In this document: in pieces, positions 11,371 to 22,499 of the stretch | Numbering within the stretch: the first letter of the stretch is position 1 | Layout: every line of letters begins with the position of its first letter | Assembly: GCA_030762935.1 (NCBI GenBank) | Contig: CM060900.1 | Span: 283,856,284 to 283,920,283 of the forward strand | Direction: 5' to 3' | Source: Hymenopus coronatus | Taxonomy: Eukaryota > Arthropoda > Insecta > Mantodea > Hymenopodidae | DNA: 64,000 nucleotides | The notes under the pieces: generated by a model | What the model was told of the DNA's origin: nothing | Seen by the model: the letters and a program-made list of their open reading frames with translations, nothing else | Database searches by the model: none | Made by a program: the position numbers and the translations under genes

Positions 11371-13118
11371 GTAGTAGCGGTGTGGCTTTAGGGCGTACAA
11401 CTCCATAGGTTATTAATGCCCTAGGGTAAATAAAATATCTAAAAATTAAAAGGCAGAAAAACCACTAAAACTAGTAGTACCACACAAGGGTTAAAACCAC
11501 GGCGAGCATAAGAGGCTACCAAAGCCAGACTAAAACAGAGAGACTAAAAACACAAGTCGGTAAAAAGATAAAACCCCGAGATAAAATTAAACTCTACTAT
11601 ACACACCACAGCAGCGTAAGAAAAGTAAAAAGTCCCCCACAAGAACCAGGGTTGTCGCCCAGAATGGTGGGGATGTCAGTAGGCAGACACAGGGACGCAC
11701 AGTAAAAAGGTGGCATTCCAATAAAAGATGACGCACCGTAAAGCCTCGTTACACGAAGCACAGTGAGGTGCGAGTTCCACACGTAAAAGATGCTGGTGGC
11801 TAAAAACGCAATGCCCTATACACACTCGCGCTAAAACCAACTCATCGCAGTGACATGCACGCGAGCAAGTAGGCCAGGGACTTGACCTCTCTAGTTTGTT
11901 GCCACGCACCCCGGACCATTCCGCGAAGCAGTGCGATAGAAAGGCCCGTCGCAGGTGAACATGAATATCACCTGGAGGAACAGTGGAGCTAAAATCATTA
12001 ATCAATAAAATCCTGTAATAGGTCCTGTCCCCGGATACAAAGAATAGCCAGAGAGATAATAAAAAGTTCGGCAGTAAAAATCGAACATTGCCTCAAATGA
12101 TGAAATGGATAACTCCGCGAATTAAAAATGAAAGAACATCCGACACCACGGTCTTCCTTGGAACCATCCGTGTAAATAAAACAATGGTTGGGAAACTCTG
12201 CCTGCAACTCTAAAAATGCGGAGCGGAAGACTGAAGGTGGAGTCGTTGATTTCGGCATGGGTGCCAACCCAAGGTGGACTGGGGTTTTGCAACGTAGCCA
12301 AGGGGGAAATGAACATTCTCCCAGTGGAAATACAGGCGGTAGGCGTGAATTCAAGATCCGAAGAAGCAGACAAAAAGAACTCCTTCGGGAAGCAAGGCAA
12401 GCGCGCTGACAGTATATTGAAGATCAAGAGACTCTTTAAAGAATAACCTAGCTGCAAGAAAGCAGGTCACACCTATGAGACAGCGGATGTTCAGCAGCCT
12501 CCGCAGACAAACTAATAACTGGACTAGTCGGAAACGCATCCAGCGCCATTTGAATCCCTCGATGGTGAAGTGGGTTTAAACGACGTAAAACCGAAGGACT
12601 TGATGAAGAGTACACAATGCACCCGTAATCAAGTTTAGAGCGAACAAGCGAACTGTAACGACGTAATAGCACGGCACGATCTGCTCCCCAGAGTGTGCCA
12701 CATAAAACACGTAAAATATTAAGTGAACGATCACATAGAGGCTTCAGAGTAACACTCCAAGCATGTATATGGTCAATACATGTCTGCAGGCAACGCTTCC
12801 AAAGGCACGAGCGCCGAGAACTGCAATAAATTGCAAAATCGTCCACAAATAAGAAGGAGGAGATACCAGCAGGAACACACTCAACAATGGGATTGATTGC
12901 AACAGCGAAGAGAATGACGCTGAGTACCGACCCTTTAGGTACTCCGTTCATGACAGAGCAAACAAGTACGCGAAACATCCGGTTGTTCATGAACTCCCGG
13001 AGGAACACTGGAAGGCGGCCACGGCAGCCCCAACTATGCAAGGTACGCAATAAGCCAGCCCTCCAGCAGGTGTCATTAGCTTTCTCCAGATCAAAAAATA
13101 TGGCTACAGTTTGACATT
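11371..13118 (-). mobile_element. Family B non-LTR element, 5'-truncated copy with ORF2 remains
   Basis: Minus strand. The 3' end carries the GC hairpin, much decayed. Upstream come the CCHC/C-terminal region (11,597-12,005), RNase H (FIYTDGSKEDRGVGCSF, then FTAEL; 11,998-12,354) and RT (12,448-13,050) with GVPKGSVLSVILFAVAINP and the catalytic FLFVDDFAIY. The RT block is an open 200-codon frame but has an internal deletion after the palm. The copy is cut off at about 13,118, where a family A 3' end begins. Confidence 0.85.
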
Positions 13119-13772
13119 TTCGATTTAAATTGTGTTTTATTTCTGGTTATTTCCAGGACTTTATCATAAGGGCGCTAATGACCTCGTCAGTTGAACGCCC
13201 TTAAGCATCATTCACATCATGATCACCCTACATTCAAAAAATTTTAATTTCAATTATGGTAAATAAAATTGCAAAAACGCTTAAAGAATTGAGGTTACAA
13301 TAAAACGCTATGGCTTTTCTTATTCTTTTATCATCCCCTAACCATTGCGAATATGAGCTACGCAATTAATTCAATAAATTTTAGTTACAATTACACTATT
13401 TACTTTCATTAAAATGCAAATACTCCATTTCCAATAGAGATTCTTCAGGAAAATCCAGCTACATTTCATTCCATACTTGGATTATACGTTCAAAAGTTAT
13501 TCGTATAATTATCACAAGACTTTTTTATAAAATACCTTTATTTGCTGAAATTTCGGTCCCATGCAAAAAATGACAGTTAAGAATGCTTTGAAATTACTAA
13601 GACATCCTAAAACTTCACTCCACATTATTCTTTAATTTCAGCTTTGAATTATAATCTATCGCTTGAAGCACATCACATGACTTTACGATTGTGTATTACT
13701 AAACATTTTAAAAAAAAGGGAATATTTAGTAGCCCACTATCACAATCGTGATAAATACAAGCTACGGATGGT

Positions 13773-14029
13773 AGTTTTTTTTTTTTTTTTTTGGTAGTGT
13801 TTAACGCCCGCTTTAACTACTAATGGCACCGCAGGCGGTGACACTGATGATACATGAATGATGATGGAGCACCGGTGGAATGCGATGGCGGGGGAAACCG
13901 GAGTACCCGGAGAAAACCCGCCCCAGCGCCGTTTTGTCCACCACAAATCTCACATGCGGTCGCTTGGGATCGAACCCCGGCCGTCTAGGTGAGAGTCGAG
14001 TGGTCTAACCACTCGGCCACGGCGCGGCC
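13773..14029 (-). mobile_element. tRNA-derived SINE, family SINE-A, copy 2, with TSD
   Basis: Complete SINE with A-box GTGGCCGAGTGG, B-box GGTTCGATCCC and a 3' A-run (T-run on the plus strand). It is flanked by a perfect 12-bp duplication GCTACGGATGGT (13,761-13,772 and 14,030-14,041). The left arm of the inverted repeat near 9,430-9,460 preserves the empty site. Confidence 0.95.
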
Positions 14030-14317
14030 GCTACGGATGGTTGCTCATCTTTTGGCTCATACAAACAACCAGGAAAACTGAGACATGCTCATACAACAGC
14101 GAAGCATGGTCTGACCTGTTTCAGATGAAGAATGCTGGCGACAATAGTAAACACGTTTTCAACATAACATACTACCCTCTCCGTTCAGAGCCTTCTGTTA
14201 GTAAAAAACATCCTTACTCGGACCCTCCAAGCAAATAATACGCAGATACATGCATTTCTTCCCTCTCTGTTGTATACAGAGAAAAATCGGTTTTTATATG
14301 AACAGCTATATAATGAC

Positions 14318-14325
14318 GATGATGG

Positions 14326-14361
<36 letters not shown>
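14318..14361. repeat. (GAT)n tail of family A copy 3
   Basis: GAT/ATG triplets on the plus strand, that is ATC on the element's own strand, directly after its 3' hairpin. Confidence 0.85.
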
Positions 14362-14362
<1 letters not shown>

Positions 14363-14660
14363 AGATGGGATTTTAGGGCGCTCAACTGTAAGGTCCTTAA
14401 CGTCCTGCTAAAACTTGTGGCAAAAGCCAAGAGTTAAGATACAACATAAAACCAGTCGGAATAAAAGAATAGCTAAAGCGATTGATAACATCGAGGGTAA
14501 AAAGCCATCTAGAAATGATATAAAAAGAGTATCTATAAAATCAAATGGGGCTAAAAGAGGGGTAAAAGACAGCTAAAACGAAGCACTCAGTATAAAAGAC
14601 AATACTGACACATGTAAAAATGGCGAAACAGTACTGCGGCCTCCCAGGTATAAAAATAAC

Positions 14661-17600
14661 TTAAAGGCGCAGTGCGAAAGTCACATATGCTAAAAAGTTA
14701 AAAACCCTATCTTCCGTTCTGTCATCATCCGCCAAAATCTCTGCTATACTTGTGGGCAGTTGTAGGTATGTGAGAATGTGTGCTACAGTAAGACACTTCA
14801 GCAACACGTGACGTACTGTCACAGGCTCTCCACAGAGCAGACAGATGGGCGAGGTTCCTTCACAAACAAATACATATGTTGGATAGGTAGAGTCAGACTG
14901 TGTTTTCCCACGGCTTGTGTGAAAAAACAATTAATGCAGATGCCTATATGTAAAATAACTGCGCCTATGCACATTCCAGCCAACATGACCTTCTCACGCC
15001 GAACTATGGGTGAGAAGGTTGCCCAGTGTACCTCTTTAAATTTGTTCCTGCGGAGAGCTGACCATTCGTTACGCCAGGATGAAAACACCGCTTTCCGCAC
15101 AACAAGCTTAAAATCGTCAGATGTTACGGATGTAATTGTTACACTGGATTCGGTGGCCGCGCTCTTAGCTAACAAATCATGCACATTCCACATTTACACC
15201 GGAAGCGTATATAATGTCCAGGGTATCCTGGATGCTTTGTACGAGGGGAATGCTCTAAAGGCCACTACGGAAATTACTCAGTATAAGGCAGTCACCCCAA
15301 ATTCGAGAGCGAACATAGAGAAAAGCGCGGTATAACGCACATAGCTCTGCACAATAAATACATGTGCAGCTAGGCAAACCGAAATTAGAGGATTCATTTC
15401 CGGACACAAACGCACATCCAACACCTTCGTTGCACTTACTACCATCGTTGTATAGACGAATGCTGCCTCTGTATTTTGATAAAAACTCTATAAAACAAGT
15501 ACGGATACTAGAGAGAGGCGTCGCAGATTTCTCATAAATCGCCATCCCGAGTTCCACGTGGGATGTAGCACGTAACCAAGGGGAGTGCATAGTCTCTTCA
15601 ATGGAAAACATGCAAGGCAGTGCGATATTGTGTCTCCGAAGAAGCTCGCGGAAACGGTAAGATGCAGGCCTAGGACTGAGTGACAAGTTACCATATCGCT
15701 CGTCCAGCACGGGAATAAAAAAGGGGTAAACGTTGGATGCGAAGACATTCTGCTAAGCCCAAACCCATAATTATCAAGCAGGACATCACGCAGACATCGC
15801 AGAGGGGGTTCTGCCGCTTCGGCGTATTTTTTTTCTTCTTTTTTGGTAGTGTTTAACGCCCGCTTTTACTGCTCTGGCAGGCGATCGATTCGGCGTAGAG
15901 GCTCACTACTGCGCTGATGGGAAAAGCTCCCACAGCCACAGGGATGTCCTGATTATGGACTGTGTCTAATCTCCGCAGCACAAATGATCGTTCTGAAGAT
16001 TAAACAATGCATCCATAGCCTAACTTGGACCGAATCAGAGTACGATAGAGATGAAGCAAAAATGTCCGATCCGTTCCCCAAGATTTTCCACTTAGCATTC
16101 CTAAAATATTGAAAGAACGGTCAAATCGTGCTTTGAGCTGTGCTATATGTGACGACCAGCACAGTGGCCGATCAAAAATCAACCCAAGAAATCTCGCCTC
16201 ATCTGCAAATGTAAGGAGATCTGGCCCGAGTCGAAGAGACAGTGGCAATCGTCACCTACGGCACCAGAAGTTAACGCAAACTGACTTCTCCGCAGAATAA
16301 CGAAAGCCGTTTTGTGAACTCCAAACTTAAAGGCCGCCTAAACACCACTGAAGACGGCATTCCAAAAAAGGCGTACCCTGAGAACTACCGAAGGTGACAA
16401 AGTCGTCCACGAATAAGCACGACGAGACACCCGGAGGTACACATTGAGAGATACAATTAATTGCGATAACAAATACCGTCATGCTCAAAACCGATCCCTA
16501 GGGCACACCCTTCTCTTGAATAAAATGGTCAGAAAAAACCGAGCCGACTCCTACTCGGGAAACGCGTTCGCGCATAAATGCATGAATAAACAACGTTAGG
16601 CGTCCACGTATAGTCCAGTTGTAAAGGAAACGTAATATCCCCACCCACCAACATATATCATAAGCCTTCTCGAGGTCAAAAAATACCCCAACTGTTGACA
16701 GTTCTTAAGAAACCTGTCCATGATCTGTGTTGATAGAGAGACAAGGTGGTCAGTTGCTGAATGACGGTGTCGAAAACCACAGTGGATGTTAGTAAGGAGA
16801 TGGTGGGGAATCTAGTCAGCACAACTGCCGTCCATTGATCATGCGTTCCACCACCTTGCAAATACAACTGGTGAGGGAAATAGGAAGGTAGCTGGAAGGA
16901 AGATGTCGGTCCTTTCCAGGTTTGAAAATAGGAATAATGGTGGCCTCCCGCCACTGTGCAGGAAAAGTGGTGTCATCCCAAACACGATTATAGACCTCGT
17001 GTAGGAACGCCTTGCCTTCAGGAGAGAGGAGTTGTAACATTTCGACGTGGATGCCATCTCGACCGGATGCAGAGTTTCGCGAAAATAAAATTGCATGGTC
17101 CAGCTCCACTATGGTGAAAAGGTGATTGTAGCCTTCAAGTTTACCAGAACGAAAGCAGAACGCTTGAGATTCCACCTGAGCCTTGAGAGACAGGAACACA
17201 GGGGAATAGTTATCTGAGCTAGACACTTGAGCAAAAGCACTGCCAAGAGTGTTAGCCACGTCAAAAAGATTGAGTACAGTGCCTCCCGCTGTTTTTAGAC
17301 CAGCGATTGGCATGTGGGTCAATTTTTCGGCCACTCGCCGTAACTTATCCCAAGCGACACAGGAAGGTGTATGTCGCTTAAAAGATGCTACAAATGTACT
17401 CCAGGATGACTTTGTTACTATCCTTAATAATTTGTCTGGATTTTGCACAAAGCTTTCTATAGTCTATTAGATTATCTAATGTTGTGCGAAGTTAGAACAC
17501 CCGGAAAGGTCGTCTGCGAGCACAAATAACATTCCTGCAGTCATCAGTCCACCTGAAGACAGGAAAGTGATGGGGTTGTCCAGTTGACCGCGGAATAGAA

Positions 17601-18360
17601 ACCTCAAAGCAGAAAGGTCACAGAGTCGTGCACGCTGTGATTAAAAACGGTCAGGCTGGCATAAAGGTCCTAGTTGGCTCTGTCGTAGCGCCATCTAGGC
17701 AAACACGCGGAACATACATCTTGGGATAAGAGACTAATAAGAATTGGAAAGTGGTTGCTAGAATGCAAATCAGAGATAACATTCCACTGTAAGGAAACTG
17801 CCAACTGTGAAGAGCAAACCGCTGTATGCAGATGTAAAAAACTATTGAAGACATCAGAAAGGAATGTAGGCTCTCCGGTATTCAAGAGAGAGAGGTGATT
17901 AACGTCAAAGAAATCCGCGAGTCTGTTACTTCGCGTACATGCCCGATATGAGCCCCAAAGTAGGTGGTGGTCGTTCATGTCCCCCCACCAACAGAAATGG
18001 TGTTGGTAACTGGGAAACGAGGTCTTCGAACTTGCTGCGCGAGAGGTCATTAAAGGGAGGCAGATAGATACTATAAATGGTAGATCGGGCAGATGGCAGT
18101 GTAATCCATACAGCGACTGACTGGACGTCTGACTGTAAGGAGACGGCATCACCATCAATGTCATCTCTGATGAGCATCTTAGCACCCCCGTGTGCTGGAA
18201 AACCTTCTGTCGGTGATAAATCAAACGGTACAAAAATAGTGCCTGAAGGTAACATTGTCTTGTGCACGAAGCTTTGTCTCTTGCAGGCAACGACTAGGGG
18301 TTGATGCGCAGTGAGTAACAGTTCAGATCCTCGGTTCGAGGATCTCGAACCAATTTGAGG
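14661..18360 (-). pseudogene. Family A copy 3 ORF2, broken
   Basis: The endonuclease spans about 17,670-18,360 with RDDIDGDA and a decayed GDMNDHHLLWG block split by a frameshift. RT is at 16,000-17,448: REATIIPIFKPGKDRHLPSS and SLTSCICKVVERMINGR are intact, the catalytic region near 16,410 is decayed, and the thumb is at 16,000-16,248. RNase H is at 15,255-15,710 with IRLYNDGSKCNEGVGCAFVS. The finger ICLLCGEPVTVRHVLLKC is near 14,820. The usual endonuclease N-terminus is missing, because the ORF1 tail runs directly into the endonuclease body. Scattered stops and a SINE fragment add to the decay. Confidence 0.8.
15828..15880 (-). mobile_element. Truncated SINE-A fragment
   Basis: About 45 bp matching only the 3' end of SINE-A (T-run, then GGTAGTGTTTAACGCCCGCT). 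It is flanked by TTCGGCGTA on both sides, consistent with a 5'-truncated insertion and its target-site duplication. Confidence 0.75.
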
Positions 18361-18382
18361 AACTGATCGGCGAAAATGGACG

Positions 18383-19433
18383 TCACCGCTCGGAGCTCGT
18401 CCCAAATTCCTCATAAGATGATCTCCGTAGAGAGTGACGAGGACTTTTATCACCCTTGGATGTTTCGGGTGCAGGAGCAACACGCTCTTTAAAGAAGTGA
18501 GTCCTGATATATCTGTTCTTGAAACCTGTCTGTGGTGCAAAATATTCTAAGGTTTTGCCGGTCTTATTGCCTGAGGTTGACAGCTGGGGTAACACCATAG
18601 CTGGAATATGCTTTATATTGGCGGATTTGGCAAATGGTGATGCCGACGTTGACGTAGTTGTTGAGGTCTTTGGGAGTGATCTAACAGCAATGATCGTTTC
18701 TACAATAGTGTTGATATCGCAGGTCTGCGTAGCGATGTCCCGCCTCGGCACCGTGTAGCTGTAACAGAACTATAAAAAACGGACCGCGGGACAGAGGGTT
18801 GTCGGATAGGCAGGAGTTTACGGGCTTCCGACAAATACACCTTCTCTTTCACCCGTATCTTTTGGATCGCTCTCTTCTCAGCAAATCTGGGGCACTTGTA
18901 ACGGCGTAAGAGGTTCGGAATGTAGGTCCTAACTTCGATGGCTTCGTATTCTGCCTTAATCCTTTGAGGGAGATCTACCTGGTCAAAGATAAGAAACAAG
19001 GTACGGGTAGGCACGAATACACCATCTACTTTCCGTTGAACCCTATAGACGGATGTTATGCCTTGTTCTGCCAGGTCTTCGTGAAGCTCCTCATTAGACA
19101 TACTGTCCAATGCGCGGGTGGTGATAACGCCACGCGAGGAGTTCAAAGTATTGTGCTTTTCCACCTTAACTGGGTAGCTGCGTAACACTTTTATACGAAG
19201 AATTTTTGCTGCCTGGGAGACTGAAATTTCCTAACCAGGAGGGTACAGTTTCGGTCTCTAGCACAAGAATTAACCCGGCCAGCGATGTTATCTAACCGCT
19301 TTTGGATGGCAAAAGGTCTCAGAGACGTAAATTTTCTTCCTTCCTCTGTCCTAGATATAACTAATTAGCGAAGACCATTAGACTCGACTACATCTTTTCC
19401 ACGCATATTAGATTTAGGTTTAGGGTTTTCCAT
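18383..19433 (-). pseudogene. Family A copy 3 ORF1, zinc knuckles deleted
   Basis: ATG at 19,431-19,433 opens MENPKPKSNMRGKDVVE, soon stopped. The conserved core is open at 18,700-19,188: SSRGVITTRALDS and RTLFLIFDQVDLPQRIK. Where copy 1 has three Cys-rich knuckles, this copy joins YKCPRF directly to the following AEKRAIQKI, so about 120 bp including all knuckles is gone. The Ser/Thr-rich C-terminal part (RRDIATQT onward, 18,383-18,751) is in another frame. Confidence 0.8.
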
Positions 19434-19891
19434 AAAAAGATGGTTTAAATACGTTCCCCAGTACTCCTCACCCACCATGGAGCCCAACGAGGGGTCACCC
19501 CACTGGGGTGACAGGGCTACACAGGGAATGTAGCAGGCTCACCGTCCCACTCACCCTAGAGTTCGGTATAATACCTAGTCCTGTCCGATTGACTAGGAGT
19601 AGGTTAGTCCCTGACTTTCTGTTCAGATGCAGAAACCAAAGCTGTATATTAGGTTGCGCATCCTCCCAAGTTACTAAAAATGAAAAGCCCGGGCTTAGAT
19701 ACGCAAACCTCATTCGACCAGGACATCCCTTTCCACCGACACGGGTCTCCACGCACGGCATACACATGGGTGGGAATTTTTACCTACTGACCCCTTCACC
19801 ATTCAGAGGTTGCTCACTGTGGGAGTCATAGGTGGCTCGGGACTCGAGGTGCGCCTAACCCGTACCTACCGCAGCAGGCCCATGGGGGGGA
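19434..19891 (-). promoter_or_regulatory. 5' leader of family A copy 3
   Basis: Colinear with 963-1,376, including the terminal GGGCCTGCTGCGGTAGGTAC and the CCAGTGGGGTGACC block. A frame of 90 codons (19,495-19,767) shares the string LGIIPNSR and LCSPVTPVG with the equivalent frame of copy 1. Confidence 0.6.
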
Positions 19892-19899
19892 TACTACGG

Positions 19900-20260
19900 A
19901 TAGGTCTCGCTATTGAGATAGAGCCTCAAATTAATGATATTGTGATCAAACTCTGAGCAGTTCTTTTTTGCAACATTTATTCTTGCTGTTTGAGCAGCAA
20001 CTATAACAAATCTTGGTTTCTCAAGCCATGACTTTGTTACCATGTTCCATGCAAATGATTTAGTTTGTGGAACAGCCGGCTGGTGTGAAGATCCATGGCT
20101 CGAAAGGCGATATGCTACGCTCTGTTGTCCTTATCAATTTTTAGAAATTCCACTTTTTCATTATCTGCAAGACGCATCAGAGGCATTTTCCATTCGATGC
20201 GACGTAACTTGAAAATAGCATCTTCTGCATGGAAATTCAATATTGTTTGACAGAACTAAA
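19900..20260 (-). pseudogene. Second Polinton: major capsid protein C-terminal fragment
   Basis: Minus-strand translation gives KSFAWNMVTKSWLEKPRFV and TARINVAKKNCSEFDH. These align with the major capsid gene of the complete Polinton at 51,300-51,420 (KSFTWNVATTSKTGKPSFV, TSRINDAKKNCSQFDH). Upstream, LRRIEWKMPLMRLADNEKVE aligns with the 51,150-51,210 region. A 1-bp deletion and stops break it, and it ends at the 5' end of family A copy 3. The double-jelly-roll fold assignment comes from the Polinton family. Confidence 0.85.
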
Positions 20261-20720
20261 CCAACCAAGCAATATAAATAGGCAAACATCGCTTCTAATC
20301 AGAGCTGTAGTCAACACAAGACTTGACGTTTAACATTCGATGTACTGAGATTAGCTATCTTGCGAATACATAATTTGACAAATAATGCAATTTCTTCTAT
20401 CACAGCAATTTAACGTTGCTCAATGTCAGATATCAACACAGGCACAATACAATACGAATCCAATACCAGTATAAGCAAGACATATGAAGGGTTCTCTAAA
20501 CAGGCTCCATCAATAATATAGATATATTGCTACAGATAATTTATGAGATATAATTACATAGCACGTATAACTCTAGATATTTCTCAAAGATAGATATAAT
20601 TCAGAATTCAGTGCTATTATATTCTATTGTGCCCTCTTTATAACACTGAAACATATTTTATCGTTTTATAATGAACAGTTTTTTTTGTTTTTTGTTGTTG
20701 TTTTTTTCTTCACATTTCAG
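20261..20720. other. No recognisable feature
   Basis: AT-rich sequence with no coding frame I can support. A T-rich tract at about 20,680-20,720 serves as the polypyrimidine tract of the acceptor site that follows. Confidence 0.5.
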
Positions 20721-21273
20721 GTAAAAGTGGCTGCAAATCAAGAGGAAAGATTTTAAAGCCAACTTCTTACAGTTTTAGATTATATGAGAGATGGTATAAT
20801 AACCTTAGGATAAGCCCGTATCCAGCTGCAAACTGCATCTACAAAGAGACACTCTTCGATATTCCTAAGGAATTCAACAAACCAAACCCCAATGATGGTA
20901 TACAAATGCAGATTCAGCCAGAAAGTAAAAGACCTCACGAAGCAAACGTAATGTTAAGTTTCACTGTTTTAGATTCTAATGTGCGATTATCTTGAATAAG
21001 TACACTCCTTGTTTTATAAATGTGTTTCTATATATCGTTCTTTCAGAAAATTATCAAATCTCAAATGCGCTTGCATCCAGATGAGTATTACTTGCTCATA
21101 CCGATCTACAGTAACAAGCTAATGCAGGACCCAAAGGCTAATGTAATAATAAGCAAGTGTGAAGGCGCTGACTGTGCGTATAAACTAGCACTCTGTGATT
21201 TAGTTAAGGAATTCAACAGACCAACCCTGATCCAAAGGATAGAGTTGAAGCTGCCATTAGGAAGCAAAAGATA
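20721..21273 (+). CDS. Unrecognised two-exon gene fragment (3' end)
   Basis: Exon a runs 20,721-20,947 after the acceptor CACATTTCAG. The intron 20,948-21,046 starts GTAATG and ends TCTTTCAG. Exon b runs 21,047-21,273 and ends in TAA. Both exons are open in one frame, the intron is phase 0, and there are no internal stops, so about 151 residues are readable. Visible strings are LRISPYPAANCIYKETLFDI and, in exon b, HPDEYYLLIPIYSNKL and ISKCEGADCAYKLALCDLV. I do not recognise the family. Upstream exons are not found. It lies among Polinton 2 debris, so it could be a Polinton accessory gene or a host fragment. Confidence 0.55.
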
Positions 21274-21536
21274 ACAGAAGCCAGGTGAAATGGATACTAA
21301 ATCTTCATTCATGGCCAAAACAAAATTGCGATGCAAGAGTCAGCAGGATGACATTACATCAAAACAAAACGCAACAAACCACAAATCAAACAGCGATCAA
21401 AGGAACGTGACATAACTATCATCACAATCACGACCATCGCCAAGCAAACTGACGCAAACATCACAATACAAGAATAACAACTCAGCGAAACGACAGCCTA
21501 AGTGCAGTTCAAAGACGAACAAGATGATTGTCTAAA

Positions 21537-21542
21537 AATAAA
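21537..21542 (+). terminator. Polyadenylation signal AATAAA
   Basis: AATAAA about 265 bp downstream of the stop of the two-exon gene and on the same strand, so it plausibly ends that transcript. Confidence 0.5.
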
Positions 21543-21560
21543 ACTTTATTAATTCCCCTC

Positions 21561-21563
<3 letters not shown>

Positions 21564-21604
<41 letters not shown>
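21564..21604. repeat. (TA)n microsatellite
   Basis: About 20 pure TA units. Confidence 0.95.
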
Positions 21605-21606
<2 letters not shown>

Positions 21607-21882
21607 AGGCATAATCTAATTTCCAATGCTAATACAGGAAATGCTCTGATTGAAAGCATAGCACAACATTGAATCATTTTGATTTTATGAATTTATGTTA
21701 TTGCATTATTATAGAGGGAAGCATATCTGACTGTTTCGTTAGATATAAACTTCTAATATGCATGCTAGTTAATTGAAACAAAGTTTAAAGCTCTTTAATT
21801 TCACAGATAATTATTTGCTCCAGTTTTCATGGCTAATTTCTGTCTATGAACATATTTGTTTATTATATAAAGTTACAACCTT

Positions 21883-22240
21883 AACCTAAAAACTGTAATG
21901 TCACAATGCAATGTATACATTCATTTTCTTAATAAACAGCATTATAATTCAACAGAAGTTTTATTATTTTAACCTACAACATCAAATCCTTGTCCTTTAC
22001 AGACTATTTAAATATAAGACAGGGTGAAAATGTGGCCAATAGAGATCTGCATCTATCATTCAGAGAATTGAAGATATACTGCATTCAAGGGGTTTTACAA
22101 GCTAACAAGAGGAAAGCAGCACACCTCTAAACAGCGCACATCTCTGAAAATAGAAATCAGGAATCGAATAACCTAAGCTTAGCTGACCTAAACTAACCGA
22201 ACCGAACCTAACCTAAACCGCTCATCATATTTTGCGAGCA
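21883..22240 (+). repeat. Direct repeat copy 1 with exon-like block
   Basis: Starts AACCTAAAAACTGTAAT and matches 23,839-24,172. It contains an acceptor-like CCTTTACAG followed by a short open stretch ending ELKIYCIQGVLQANKRKAAH plus a Leu and TAA, then CCTAA-type telomere-like words. The two copies flank the Polinton 2 polymerase tail and integrase. Confidence 0.8.
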
Positions 22241-22251
22241 TACACAGAATT

Positions 22252-22312
22252 AATTATTCCCTGGCTATGGCTGACCTTCAGACCTGCATTGTCATTTGTA
22301 TGTGTAGCTTAT
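22252..22312 (+). pseudogene. Second Polinton: C-terminal remnant of DNA polymerase B
   Basis: TATTCCCTGGCTATGGCTGA encodes YSLAMA, matching HYSLAMANT at the end of the complete Polinton's polymerase (44,380-44,403). The remaining bases align with a small deletion. As in the complete element, it is followed by a convergent integrase on the minus strand. Confidence 0.55.
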
Positions 22313-22499
22313 ATTTTGATTTATTTGTATATAGACGGTTATTGTTGTTTATCGTTTACTTTTCCCCGTTAATGAGGTTTTAGGAATGTGTAAGTGTCTT
22401 TTTAAATTATTGTTGTATATAGCTTTCTTTAACCCCGCTACAGGGGGCTTTATTAATGTATAAGTTATATTTGTTATTGTAAAGGTGAAGGGAGATTTT

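Larger units (their letters stand above)
13120..15000 (-). repeat. Right arm of the large inverted duplication
   Basis: Holds, in order, a 3' end of family A on the plus strand (13,120-13,225, hairpin at about 13,168-13,203), the duplicated unique segment, a SINE-A insertion at 13,773-14,029 that the left arm lacks, and the 3' end of the long minus-strand family A copy. Small indels and substitutions separate it from the left arm. Confidence 0.85.
14345..19891 (-). mobile_element. Family A non-LTR retrotransposon, copy 3, near full length
   Basis: A second full-span family A element, about 5.5 kb. The 5' end at about 19,882-19,891 reads GGGCCTGCTGCGGTAGGTAC. ORF1, ORF2 and the 3' end are all alignable to copy 1. 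Its 5' end lies directly against a broken Polinton capsid gene at about 19,900, so it appears to have inserted there; the other half of that capsid gene is not on the far side of the element. Confidence 0.9.
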
